A stretch of 64,000 nucleotides of DNA from Pseudoclavibacter sp. CFCC 11306 (GTDB lineage: Bacteria > Actinomycetota > Actinomycetes > Actinomycetales > Microbacteriaceae). The position numbers were made by a program, and so were the translations under genes. Under the pieces are notes generated by a model that saw nothing but the letters and a program-made list of their open reading frames with translations, was not told where the DNA came from and made no database searches. Below are positions 1 through 9,201 of this stretch, piece after piece. The DNA is taken from contig NZ_WBKF01000002.1 of NCBI RefSeq assembly GCF_008831235.1, positions 310,001 to 374,000 on the forward strand, in the 5' to 3' direction. Within the stretch, counting starts at the first letter, position 1, and each line of letters opens with the position of its first letter.

Positions 1-1
1 T

Positions 2-1114
2 GACCGGCTGCGCGTGCAGCCGCCGACGTACGAGCCGCGTGCCACGGCGAACATCCAGCGCATGCAGCAGATCATCGCACGGCTGATCGAGCGCGGTCAT
101 GCCTATGCGGCCGAAGACGGCAGCGGCGATGTGTACTTCGACACGAAGTCCTGGCCGGCCTACGGCGAGCTCACCCACCAACGCCTCGAAGACATGGCCG
201 ACGCGGCAGATGCAGATCCGCGGGGCAAACGCGACCCCAGAGACTTCGCGCTGTGGAAGGGGCACAAGGCCGGTGAGCCCGAGACCGCTGCGTGGGATTC
301 CCCGTGGGGACGCGGTCGTCCTGGCTGGCATATTGAGTGCTCGGCGATGTCGACCCAGTACCTGGGCGAGACCTTCGACATCCACGGCGGCGGGCTCGAC
401 CTGCGCTTCCCCCATCACGAGAACGAGCTGGCCCAGTCGACCGCCGCCGGCTTCGAGTTCGCCCGCATCTGGGTGCACAACGGTCTGGTCGCCGTCGGCG
501 ACCAGAAGATGAGCAAGTCGCTCGGCAACTCGGTCTTCGCAGCCGATCTGCTCGATGCGGCCCCGGCGCAGGCCGTGCGATACTTTCTCAGCTCTGCGCA
601 CTACCGCTCGACGCTCGAGTACTCGCCGAGTGCCCTTGACGAGGCAGCTGCTGCTGTCGGACGCATCAACGGGTTCGTGCAGCGTCTGCATGAGACCGTC
701 GAGGGCGTGGACGACGGCGCAGACGCCTGGGCGGCACTGCCGACGGCGTTCGTCGAGGCGATGGACGATGACCTCGGTGTGCCGCAGGGGCTCGCCGTGC
801 TGCACGAACAGGTGCGCCGCGGCAACGCAGCTCTGGCTGACGGCGATGCGGCGACGGCGCTGCAGGCCGGCGCCGCAGTCGAAGCCATGCTGTGGGTTCT
901 GGGGCTGCACCCCGACGACTTCGCCGCTGAGACCGGAGGTGACGACGCGGCCGAACGCGTGCTCGACCAACTGGTGGCCGAGCGCCTCAAGGCGCGTGCG
1001 ACGGCACGGAATGAACGGGACTTCTCGGCTGCGGATCGCATCCGTGACGAGCTGATCGCAGCCGGGCTGCAGATCGAAGACACCCCCAACGGGGCGAAAT
1101 GGAGTGTGGAGTGA
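2..1114 (+). CDS. cysS: Cysteinyl-tRNA synthetase, C-terminal part (5' end outside window)
   Basis: Class I aminoacyl-tRNA synthetase that charges tRNA-Cys in the cytoplasm. The reading frame is open from base 2, so only the last ~370 of the usual ~470 residues are present and the HIGH motif lies upstream of the window. Visible hallmarks are WHIECS with its zinc-ligand Cys, the zinc-site FPHHENE, and the KMSKS loop (QKMSKSLGN, around bases 505-525). The C-terminal helical DALR region follows and includes [14 protein letters not shown], typical of CysRS. The stop codon overlaps the rlmB start (TGATG), so the two genes are probably translationally coupled. Confidence 0.97.
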   Translation, partial: DRLRVQPPTYEPRATANIQRMQQIIARLIERGHAYAAEDGSGDVYFDTKSWPAYGELTHQRLEDMADAADADPRGKRDPRDFALWKGHKAGEPETAAWDSPWGRGRPGWHIECSAMSTQYLGETFDIHGGGLDLRFPHHENELAQSTAAGFEFARIWVHNGLVAVGDQKMSKSLGNSVFAADLLDAAPAQAVRYFLSSAHYRSTLEYSPSALDEAAAAVGRINGFVQRLHETVEGVDDGADAWAALPTAFVEAMDDDLGVPQGLAVLHEQVRRGNAALADGDAATALQAGAAVEAMLWVLGLHPDDFAAETGGDDAAERVLDQLVAERLKARATARNERDFSAADRIRDELIAAGLQIEDTPNGAKWSVE

Positions 1115-2100
1115 TGGCAGAACGTCGTCGCGCGGGAGCCGTGCGCAAACACAAGAAGGGCGCGCAGGCCGGCTCGGGCGGTCAGGGGCGCAAGAAGCTC
1201 GAGGGTCGTGGGCCGACGCCGAAGGCCGAGGACCGGCCGTACCACCCCAAAGCCAAGGCGAAGGCCCGAGCCGAGCGGTCCGCCTCCGGCGCACAGCCCT
1301 ACCGCGGCCATCAGAGCAGTCGCACCGGTCGACCGACGGTGCACAAGCAGCGCGACACCGAACTGATCGGCGGCCGCAACTCGGTCGTCGAGGCCCTGGT
1401 CGCCAAAGTGCCCGCCACCGCCCTCTACGTGGCCGAGCACATCGACGCGGACGACCGCGTTCGCGACGCGCTCGCTCGCGCGACCGGGCGCGGCATCCCC
1501 GTGACGACCGTCACCCGAGACGAACTCGACCGCTTGGTCGGCGAGGGTGCAGTGCATCAGGGCATCGCACTGCAGGTGCCGCCCTACCGGTATGCGAAGC
1601 TCGACGACCTGCTCTCGCAGGCCAGCGACCATGCGCCCCTCATCGTCGCGCTCGACGGGGTGACCGATCCGAGGAATCTCGGTGCGATCATCCGTTCGGT
1701 CGCAGCCTTCGGGGCTGACGGCGTCATCATCCCGGAGCGCCGCAGCGCCGGCGTGACGGCATCGGCATGGAAGACCTCGGCGGGTGCCGCGCTGCGAACG
1801 CACGTGGCGATGGTGCCCAACCTCACTCAGACGCTGCGCCAGCTCAAGAAAGACGGCCTGTTCGTCGTCGGTCTCGACGGTGGCGGAGACGTGTCGCTGC
1901 CCGAGCTCAACCTCGCCACCGATCCGTTGGTGATCGTCGTGGGGTCGGAGGGCAAGGGGCTGTCACGCCTGGTGCGCGAGACGTGCGACGAGATCGTGTC
2001 GATTCCGATCACGAGCGGCGTCGAGAGCCTGAACGCAGGCATCGCCGCCGCGGTTGCGATGTATGCGGTCTCAACCGCGCGCAGCGGGAGCGGCGAGTAG
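1114..2100 (+). CDS. rlmB: 23S rRNA (guanosine-2'-O-)-methyltransferase RlmB, TrmH family
   Basis: SpoU/TrmH-type SPOUT methyltransferase of 328 aa, expected to 2'-O-methylate 23S rRNA (G2251 in E. coli) with S-adenosylmethionine. The first ~80 residues are a Lys/Arg/Gly-rich, probably disordered RNA-binding extension common in actinobacterial members. A substrate-binding domain follows (GGRNSVVEAL onward). The SPOUT motifs come next: DPRNLGAIIRS (motif 1), VVGSEGKGLS (motif 2) and IPITSGVESLNAG (motif 3). ATG 1114 overlaps the cysS stop; cysS-rlmB is a common actinobacterial pair. The 3' end overlaps the convergent ABC ATPase gene by 30 bases. Confidence 0.94.
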   Translation: MAERRRAGAVRKHKKGAQAGSGGQGRKKLEGRGPTPKAEDRPYHPKAKAKARAERSASGAQPYRGHQSSRTGRPTVHKQRDTELIGGRNSVVEALVAKVPATALYVAEHIDADDRVRDALARATGRGIPVTTVTRDELDRLVGEGAVHQGIALQVPPYRYAKLDDLLSQASDHAPLIVALDGVTDPRNLGAIIRSVAAFGADGVIIPERRSAGVTASAWKTSAGAALRTHVAMVPNLTQTLRQLKKDGLFVVGLDGGGDVSLPELNLATDPLVIVVGSEGKGLSRLVRETCDEIVSIPITSGVESLNAGIAAAVAMYAVSTARSGSGE

Positions 2101-3147
2101 TCGTCCGCTGTCGGCGTGGAACACCCATGCGAGTTCGACGGCGACGGCCAGACGCACGCGGTCACCGGGCTGCAGCCTGACGCCGTCGGTGCGCATCTGA
2201 CACTCGCTGCGGTCGCGGTCGGCCAGGCGCAGGGTGAGTGTGCGCCCGCCGTCGGGCCCCGGTGCGATGTGTTCGACCGTGCCGCCGAGGTCTTCGCGCT
2301 GATCGCTGAGGGTCATGTGTCGCGAGGCGATCGCGAGCACCACCGGGCCGTGTGCTCCCGGGACGATGCGGCACTGATCGCCGATGCAGATCGTGCCGTC
2401 TTCGGCGGAGGCCGTCCAGCAGGTGAGCGGCTCGTCGATGACGGTCTGGGCGACGGTGAGATCCTCTGGACGGCTGCGCAGATGCGCGAGCGAACCGATC
2501 TGGTGCAGCCGGCCGCCGTCGAGCACGGCGATGGGCTCGTCGAGCAACGCCGCCTCTGAGAGATCTCTGGTTGCGTAGAGCGTGGTGACGCCGAGTCGTG
2601 CAGCCAGAGTGCGGATGCTGCTGAGCAGTGGATGGCGCACATCGGCGGGCAGGCTGGTGAAGGGCTCGTCGAGCAGCAGCAGATCGGGGATGCGAGCGAG
2701 CGCCCGCCCCACGGCGACGCGCTGGCGCTCGCGGCCGGAGAGCTCGTGCGGTGCCGAACTCAGCAGATCGTCGAGATCGAGGCCGTCGGCGACCACGCTG
2801 ACGCGGCGATCGCGCTCGGTCTGGTCGACGCCGGCGACTTTCAGCGCGAACGCGATGTTGTCGCGCACTGACATCTGCGGGTACAGCGCGTAGTTCTGAA
2901 ACACCATGGCGACGTTGCGATGCTTCGGGGGCAGGCGTGTGACCTCACGCCCGTCGATGCGCACCGCGCCCGAGGCGGTCTCTTCGAGGCCGGCGATCAT
3001 GCGCAGCAGTGTCGACTTGCCTGAGCCGCTCTGGCCCAAGAGAGTGAGAAAGGCTCCGTCGTCGACCGACAGCGACACGTCGCGCACCGCGGGCTCGGCC
3101 GCGCCCGGATAGACGCAGGAGGCGCGTTCCAAGACCAGAGAGGGCAT
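2071..3147 (-). CDS. Orphan sugar-type ABC transporter ATP-binding protein (MsmK/UgpC-like) with altered signature and H-loop
   Basis: A 358-aa CUT1-type ABC ATPase: Walker A GQSGSGKST (residues 38-46), Q-loop VFQNYALYPQ, Walker B LLLLDEPF, then a C-terminal TOBE-like region. Such ATPases energise sugar importers, sometimes several systems at once (MsiK). No permease or binding-protein gene is adjacent. Two conserved sites differ from the norm. The signature reads LSGRE instead of LSGGQ, and the H-loop histidine of the usual THD is arginine (YATRDLSEA). Activity may therefore be weak or the protein may have another role. ATG 3147 was chosen because CATAAT lies six bases upstream (leaderless) and homology starts there; upstream codons in the longer frame look non-coding. 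Confidence 0.82.
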   Translation of the reverse strand: MPSLVLERASCVYPGAAEPAVRDVSLSVDDGAFLTLLGQSGSGKSTLLRMIAGLEETASGAVRIDGREVTRLPPKHRNVAMVFQNYALYPQMSVRDNIAFALKVAGVDQTERDRRVSVVADGLDLDDLLSSAPHELSGRERQRVAVGRALARIPDLLLLDEPFTSLPADVRHPLLSSIRTLAARLGVTTLYATRDLSEAALLDEPIAVLDGGRLHQIGSLAHLRSRPEDLTVAQTVIDEPLTCWTASAEDGTICIGDQCRIVPGAHGPVVLAIASRHMTLSDQREDLGGTVEHIAPGPDGGRTLTLRLADRDRSECQMRTDGVRLQPGDRVRLAVAVELAWVFHADSGRLLAAPAARG

Positions 3148-3153
3148 AGTCTC

Positions 3154-3159
3154 ATTATG
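3154..3159 (-). promoter_or_regulatory. Leaderless -10 element of the ABC ATPase gene
   Basis: On the minus strand CATAAT is followed by six bases and then ATG 3147, with no Shine-Dalgarno sequence. This spacing places transcription start at or next to the start codon. Confidence 0.5.
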
Positions 3160-3308
3160 CGCGATTCTCGGGGACGCCAGGCAGTGGGTGACACGGTATC
3201 CTCGGTGAGAGCTGTGAGACCACGCGATCCGGCCTGCTGTGTGGCATGCTGGTATGCGCAATCCATTGTAGATGCAACTTATTTGGCCGAATCGACCAGA
3301 GGGAGATC

Positions 3309-4211
3309 ATGGCAGGCAGCACATCAGGCGGCAGTTCGCAGAGCCGCCCGACAAAGAACCAGCGTCGTGAGGCGGCGCGTGAGAAAGCCCGCCAGTTTCG
3401 TGAGCAGCAGGAACGGCAGCGCAAGCGCAAGCGCCTGCTCATTCAGATCGGCGTGATCGTCGCTGTGGTCGCTGTGGTTCTCGGCGGCTGGCTCATCATT
3501 CAGAGCGTGCAGAAGCACGAGCAGGCAGCGGCTTCGGTCATGCCGGCGAATATGCCCAACGACGGTGTGGTGATCTCTGAAGGTCTTGCGGTGCAGAAAG
3601 CCGAGCCGCGTGCCGCCGACGTGCAGCCGGAACGTCAGACCTCGCCAGACGGGCGTCTCGTCGTAGAGATCTACGCCGATTTCATGTGCCCGATCTGCGG
3701 CCAGTTCGAGCAGACGTACGGGCAGATGCTCAGCGAACAGGCTCAGGCGGGCAACATCGACCTGGTCATCCACCCGGTGTCGATTCTGGATCAGGCCTCT
3801 CAGGGCACCAAGTACTCGACGCGGTCTGCCGCAGCCGCAGCCTCGGTCGCGACGTATGCGCCCGACAGCTTTCTGAACTACTTCACCACGCTGCTGCAGC
3901 CCGGCGTGCAGGCGAACGAGAGCACGAGCGGGCTGAGTGATGACCGGCTCGTCGAGCTGGCTCGCCAGGTGATCGGCGACGATCACCCCGAGCAGCAGGA
4001 TCAGGTCGAGAAGTCGATTCGTGACGGCGAGTTCAAGAAGTGGGTCAAACGGTCGACGGACGCGGCGAATCTCACTGGCACGCCCACGGTCTACATCGAT
4101 GGACAGTCGGTTGACGACCTCAGCAAAGTCAGTGACACCCTGCAGCAGAAGCTCAAAGATCGTGGCATCGACATGACGCAGACCGGTGTCGGCGCCTCTG
4201 ACGGTCAGTGA
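3309..4211 (+). CDS. Membrane-anchored DsbA-like thioredoxin-fold protein
   Basis: A 300-aa protein with a very basic cytoplasmic N-terminus (residues 1-42), one membrane segment (about 43-65) and an extracytoplasmic DsbA/thioredoxin domain. The active site is CPIC at residues 127-130 (DFMCPICGQFE), and a cis-Pro region GTPTVYIDG lies near the C-terminus. It probably oxidises or isomerises disulfides in exported proteins; actinobacteria usually encode several. ATG 3309 is preceded by GAGGGAG at good spacing, and the upstream in-frame codons lack homology. The partner oxidase (VKOR or DsbB) is not in the window, so the redox direction cannot be read here. Confidence 0.9.
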   Translation: MAGSTSGGSSQSRPTKNQRREAAREKARQFREQQERQRKRKRLLIQIGVIVAVVAVVLGGWLIIQSVQKHEQAAASVMPANMPNDGVVISEGLAVQKAEPRAADVQPERQTSPDGRLVVEIYADFMCPICGQFEQTYGQMLSEQAQAGNIDLVIHPVSILDQASQGTKYSTRSAAAAASVATYAPDSFLNYFTTLLQPGVQANESTSGLSDDRLVELARQVIGDDHPEQQDQVEKSIRDGEFKKWVKRSTDAANLTGTPTVYIDGQSVDDLSKVSDTLQQKLKDRGIDMTQTGVGASDGQ

Positions 4212-4260
4212 GCGCCAGGCTGATCTGAGCGCGATCGTGCGGACGGCCCGAATCACCCGC

Positions 4261-4290
4261 TAAGATGGGTTCGGCCGTTCGCGCGGCCGA
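4261..4290 (+). promoter_or_regulatory. tRNA-Thr promoter -10 and leader hairpin
   Basis: TAAGAT (4261-4266) is a good -10 element about 25 bases before the tRNA. A perfect 7-bp hairpin follows, TCGGCCG at 4271-4277 pairing with CGGCCGA at 4284-4290, ending one base before the mature tRNA. It would lie in the 5' leader removed by RNase P. Confidence 0.5.
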
Positions 4291-4291
4291 T

Positions 4292-4364
4292 GCCGACTTA
4301 GCTCATCTGGTAGAGCACCTGTCTTGTAAACAGGAGGTGGCGGGTTCGAGCCCCGCAGTCGGCT
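4292..4364 (+). tRNA. tRNA-Thr (anticodon TGT)
   Basis: A 73-nt cloverleaf. The acceptor GCCGACT pairs with AGTCGGC, the D-arm GCTC pairs with GAGC, the anticodon stem CCTGT pairs with ACAGG around loop CTTGTAA, and the T-arm GCGGG-TTCGAGC-CCCGC is intact. The anticodon TGT reads ACA and related Thr codons. The 3' CCA is not encoded. Confidence 0.96.
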
Positions 4365-4395
4365 CAAGTGAAACAGCCCGGAATCACGGGCGAGT

Positions 4396-4426
4396 AGAGG
4401 CCTCGACCATCACGGTCGGGGCCTCT
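4396..4426 (+). terminator. Terminator after tRNA-Thr
   Basis: AGAGGCC-T-CGACC pairs with GGTCG-G-GGCCTCT around a 5-base loop, followed by TCTGC. The outer arm and single mismatch match those of the groEL terminator. Confidence 0.7.
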
Positions 4427-4553
4427 TCTGCGCCGTCGGCTGGATCTCTGATGTCGTTGTGATGTCAGTCCTGCATGTCAGCAGTGCCGGTGGCACGGCT
4501 GAGAACAGAGCTACCGACACCCAGACCGGCGGCTTCGGGCCCGAAGAACCCGA

Positions 4554-5003
4554 TCAGGCCTCAGAGTCCGCTTCGAACGTGAGCGCCACCGAGTTCATGC
4601 AGTAGCGCTGTCCCGTCGGCGTCTGGGGAGCGTCCTCGAACACATGCCCCAAGTGCGAGCCGCACTTCGCGCAGCGCACCTCGGTGCGCACCATGCCGTG
4701 TGAGTCGTCTCTGACCAGCGTCACGGCTTCGGTGTCGCGCGGATCGTAGAAGCTGGGCCATCCGCAGCCTGACTCGAACTTCGTCGTCGAGGTGAAGAGC
4801 TCGGCGCCGCAGGCTCGGCAGCGGTAGACCCCGACGCGATGCTCGTCGAGCAGCTCGCCCGTCCACGGGCGCTCGGTGGCCGCTTCGCGCAGCACCGCGT
4901 ACTCGATGGGGTCGAGCCGCTGTCGCCATTGCGGCTCGGTGACCGTCGCCGGGTCAGAGACCGTGTCTGCATCGTGCGCGGGTGAATTGTGCTGATCTGT
5001 CAT
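4554..5003 (-). CDS. msrB: Peptide-methionine (R)-S-oxide reductase
   Basis: Reduces the R-epimer of methionine sulfoxide in oxidised proteins, using thioredoxin. The 149-aa length is normal for a stand-alone MsrB. The first structural CxxC (YRCRACGAELF), the second (VRCAKCGSHLGH), CGWPSF and the catalytic RYCMNSVAL near the C-terminus are all present. ATG 5003 has GGAGG nearby (cacggaggtcaatccaATG). It is transcribed divergently from the DUF3263 gene. Confidence 0.96.
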   Translation of the reverse strand: MTDQHNSPAHDADTVSDPATVTEPQWRQRLDPIEYAVLREAATERPWTGELLDEHRVGVYRCRACGAELFTSTTKFESGCGWPSFYDPRDTEAVTLVRDDSHGMVRTEVRCAKCGSHLGHVFEDAPQTPTGQRYCMNSVALTFEADSEA

Positions 5004-5076
5004 TGGATTGACCTCCGTGCCTCACCGCAGTCTGCGCAACGGCGAATCGTGCCTGAACGCCCCCACACTCATAGCG

Positions 5077-5082
5077 TAGACT
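5077..5082 (+). promoter_or_regulatory. Leaderless -10 element of the DUF3263 gene
   Basis: TAGACT is followed by eight bases and ATG 5091, with no Shine-Dalgarno sequence. This decides the start against the longer frame that opens at 4989 inside the divergent msrB gene. Confidence 0.45.
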
Positions 5083-5090
5083 CCCATACC

Positions 5091-5339
5091 ATGTGCACGG
5101 GCGGGCTCACATCACTGCAGCGTGACGTGCTGCGCTGCGAGATGGAGCTGCAGAATCTGCGACAGGGGCGCAGCCGGGCGATTCGCGACAGACTCGGCCT
5201 CAGCGCCGTACGCTACGAGCAGATTCTGCGATCACTGGTCGGCGTGCCTGCCGCGGTGGCGTTCGCCCCCGACGTCATGCATCGCGTCGAGCGTCGACTG
5301 CACCGTCAGGAGCCTCGCGACCCACGTGCGCAGAAGTGA
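5091..5339 (+). CDS. DUF3263 family small protein
   Basis: An 82-aa protein of an actinobacteria-specific family. It resembles a sigma-factor-like helix-turn-helix: a helical segment LRCEMELQ, then LGLSAVRYEQILRSL where the family has a LSATRYYQxLN-type motif, then a basic tail RVERRLHRQ. The function is unknown; the Tyr-containing helix suggests DNA binding. It lies 14 bases before the LytR_C gene, so the two probably form one transcript, an arrangement common in Actinomycetota. Confidence 0.75.
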   Translation: MCTGGLTSLQRDVLRCEMELQNLRQGRSRAIRDRLGLSAVRYEQILRSLVGVPAAVAFAPDVMHRVERRLHRQEPRDPRAQK

Positions 5340-5353
5340 GAGAGAATTGAGAC

Positions 5354-5980
5354 ATGGCTGAGAAGTTCCCGAAAGACGAGTTCGACGACCTGCCCGTATC
5401 ACGCAAGGTCGGCGCGCATCGTGCGGTCGAACGCGGCTGGCGCACGCTGCGCATCGTGATCGGCGCGCTGGTCGCCACGGCCCTCCTGGTCGGCATCGTC
5501 TACGGAGTCATGCAGATCACTCGCAGTCAGAGCGTCTTCGATGACTACTCGGCCGCACCGCAGCAGAGCGAGAGCTCTGAGCCGGCGGAGTCTGAGAGCG
5601 CGTCGGCTGAACCTGCCGAACCGTCTGAGGAGCCCAGCGAGCCGGCTCCGTCGCCCAGTCCGTCGGCCCCGACCGTCAACCCGCACTCGCTCCAGGTCAC
5701 TGTCTTCAACGCACAGGGAGCCAACGCGCAGAGCGGCCTGGCCGCACGCACCGGTGCGAAGCTCACGGCGAACGGCTGGAAGGTCGGGCAGGTGACCAAC
5801 GCTCCTGCCAGCTTTGGCACACACCGCACCACGGTCGTGTACTACACCGATGAGCGCTACGCAGACGCCGCCAAGCAGCTCAGCAGCGATCTGCAGCTCT
5901 CCAGCTCGCCGCAGCTCAACCAGACGCTGTCAGTGCCGCTCACAGTGGCGATCGGCAGCGACTATTCGACTCGCCGCTGA
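5354..5980 (+). CDS. Membrane-anchored LytR_C domain protein
   Basis: A 208-aa protein with a short cytoplasmic N-terminus, one membrane segment (about residues 38-62), and a Glu/Ser/Pro-rich linker (about 75-110). It ends in a LytR_C domain starting at LQVTVFNAQGANAQSGLAA. LytR_C domains occur at the end of LytR-CpsA-Psr cell-wall ligases and as stand-alone anchored proteins like this one. It is likely to act at the cell envelope; the precise role is unknown. It follows the DUF3263 gene by 14 bases. Confidence 0.85.
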   Translation: MAEKFPKDEFDDLPVSRKVGAHRAVERGWRTLRIVIGALVATALLVGIVYGVMQITRSQSVFDDYSAAPQQSESSEPAESESASAEPAEPSEEPSEPAPSPSPSAPTVNPHSLQVTVFNAQGANAQSGLAARTGAKLTANGWKVGQVTNAPASFGTHRTTVVYYTDERYADAAKQLSSDLQLSSSPQLNQTLSVPLTVAIGSDYSTRR

Positions 5981-6036
5981 CCGTTCGGCCGCCCTGCACC
6001 GGCCACGTCGCCGAACCGCACCACGAAGGAGACCCC

Positions 6037-7149
6037 ATGAACAGCATCCGCACACGAACCGCTCGTCGAGGCACGGCGGTGATCGGTGGTCTGCTGGCCC
6101 TAGGGCTGGGGGCTGCGGGGCTCGCCGGCTGCGCGAAGCACGAGCCGGAGCCAGATCCGGTCTCAGAGTCGCCGAGCCCGTCGGCCCCGGCTCTGGCCCC
6201 GCTCACCGGCGAAGAGATGCCCGGCGTCGACCTGAACCATGCCGCGGTCACCGTGAAAGTGCCGAACGCGAACGACGGCGCCCGCCCGCAGGTCAACCTC
6301 AACTCGGCCGACCTCGTCTACGAAGAGCAGGTCGAAGGCGGCATCACTCGGTATGTGGCCGTCTACCACTCGCAGCTGCCGAGTCTCGTGGGGCCGGTGC
6401 GTTCGGCCCGTCCCACCGACACCAGTCTCGTGTCACCCATCGGTGGAGCTTTCGTCTACTCGGGGTCGCACAGCGCTTTCGACGACGTGCTCGGATCGAT
6501 GGCGGCCACCCGAATCGACGAGAGCCATGGCGATGTGCTCACGCGTGACGACAGCTGGGGTCGAGGTGCTCCGAACAACCTGTTCGCGCATCCGCAGGCT
6601 GCACTCGATGCGCTCGACGACGGAGCCCGGACGACGCAGCCGGCCACCCAGTTCGCCTATGCGGCGAAAGACCAGCCCGCGTCGGCCGCGCAGAGCGGCG
6701 ACGCGCTGACGGGGCTGTCGGTCTCGGTCGGGGCGGATGCCCCGCGTCGTTGGACGTGGGATGCTGCTCAGAACCGGTGGGTGCGTTCGACGGCCAACGG
6801 CCAGGTCGACAGCACGCTGCAGGGCGAGTCTGCCAGCGCTGCCCAGTCGCAGCAGATCGCAGCAGACAACGTCGTGGTCATCAGATCGGTGCTCGGAAAG
6901 CCCTACGATCTGGGGTCGAAAGGCCTCTCGCCGCGCTACCAGCTCGACGGTGCCAGTGGGCAGGGGTACGTGCTCTCGAGCGGTCGTGTGCTCGACGTCT
7001 CGTGGAGCAAGGCCGACGCCGCGTCGCCATTCGTGCTGACCACGACCGACGGTGCCGGCGAGGTTCGCCTGCAGCCTGGATCGAGCTGGATAGAGCTGGT
7101 GCCCGACGGCAGCGGACAGGCCACGCCGGAGGGGCGGACCGCCGCCTGA
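6037..7149 (+). CDS. DUF3048 domain lipoprotein
   Basis: A 370-aa exported lipoprotein. The signal peptide has an Arg-rich start and ends in the lipobox LAGC (Cys32), followed by a Pro/Ser linker. The rest matches DUF3048: PQVNLNSADLVYEEQVEGGITR, the VGPVRSARPTD core, and a C-terminal half ending VLTTTDGAGEVRLQPGSSWIELVP. Homologues include Bacillus YerB; the biochemical function is unknown. The start ATG has GAAGGAGACCCC directly upstream. It is 20 bases from CIRCE operator 1 of groEL, so the two are separately controlled. Confidence 0.88.
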   Translation: MNSIRTRTARRGTAVIGGLLALGLGAAGLAGCAKHEPEPDPVSESPSPSAPALAPLTGEEMPGVDLNHAAVTVKVPNANDGARPQVNLNSADLVYEEQVEGGITRYVAVYHSQLPSLVGPVRSARPTDTSLVSPIGGAFVYSGSHSAFDDVLGSMAATRIDESHGDVLTRDDSWGRGAPNNLFAHPQAALDALDDGARTTQPATQFAYAAKDQPASAAQSGDALTGLSVSVGADAPRRWTWDAAQNRWVRSTANGQVDSTLQGESASAAQSQQIAADNVVVIRSVLGKPYDLGSKGLSPRYQLDGASGQGYVLSSGRVLDVSWSKADAASPFVLTTTDGAGEVRLQPGSSWIELVPDGSGQATPEGRTAA

Positions 7150-7166
7150 CGAACTTCGTCGTGTGA

Positions 7167-7193
7167 CTTGCACTCTCATGGTGCGAGTGCTAA
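7167..7193 (+). promoter_or_regulatory. CIRCE operator 1 (HrcA site) of groEL
   Basis: CTTGCACTC-N9-GAGTGCTAA. The right arm is the perfect CIRCE half and the left arm has two changes from TTAGCACTC. HrcA binds CIRCE to repress groE operons. A possible promoter overlaps it: TTGCAC at 7168-7173 and TAATCA at 7191-7196, 17 bases apart. Confidence 0.9.
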
Positions 7194-8888
<1,695 letters not shown>

Positions 8889-8922
8889 TCAGCTGACGTG
8901 TTCGGCTGATTGATCCAGTCTC

Positions 8923-8957
8923 AGAGGCCTCGGCTGCGTTTCGCAGCCGGGGCCTCT
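8923..8957 (+). terminator. groEL terminator
   Basis: AGAGGCC-T-CGGCTGC pairs with GCAGCCG-G-GGCCTCT around a short GTTTC loop, 35 bases after the groEL stop and followed by GTCTGTCTG. Confidence 0.85.
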
Positions 8958-9201
8958 GTCTGTCTGCGCAGAGAGCGGGTGCTGCACTGGTGTATCCGCC
9001 CGTGCTGGCACAGGTTCAGCTGGCGCTCAGCACAGGCGCTGCTGCTCCGCCACGGATCGGACGGCTTCGTCGCGGATTGGCAGGAACCGACCGACTTCCT
9101 GCGATCGGCGGTGGTGCTCTGAAATCGGCGTAGGTGTAGGTGCTGGGCGTTGCTGCAGGTTGCAGGCGCAGCGGCAGAACGCAGCTGCGACAGCCGCCAG
9201 C
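8958..9201. other. Intergenic stretch with no recognised gene
   Basis: About 240 bases lie between the groEL terminator and the end of the convergent helicase gene. No convincing coding frame, RNA gene or repeat was seen; short open frames here lack start signals and do not resemble known families. Confidence 0.6.

Noticed and set aside
601-1803. Minus-strand 400-aa frame over cysS and rlmB
   Set aside because: Antisense shadow of two genes with clear families.
4265-4462. Short open frame across tRNA-Thr
   Set aside because: It runs through the tRNA and the terminator hairpin, so it cannot be a gene.
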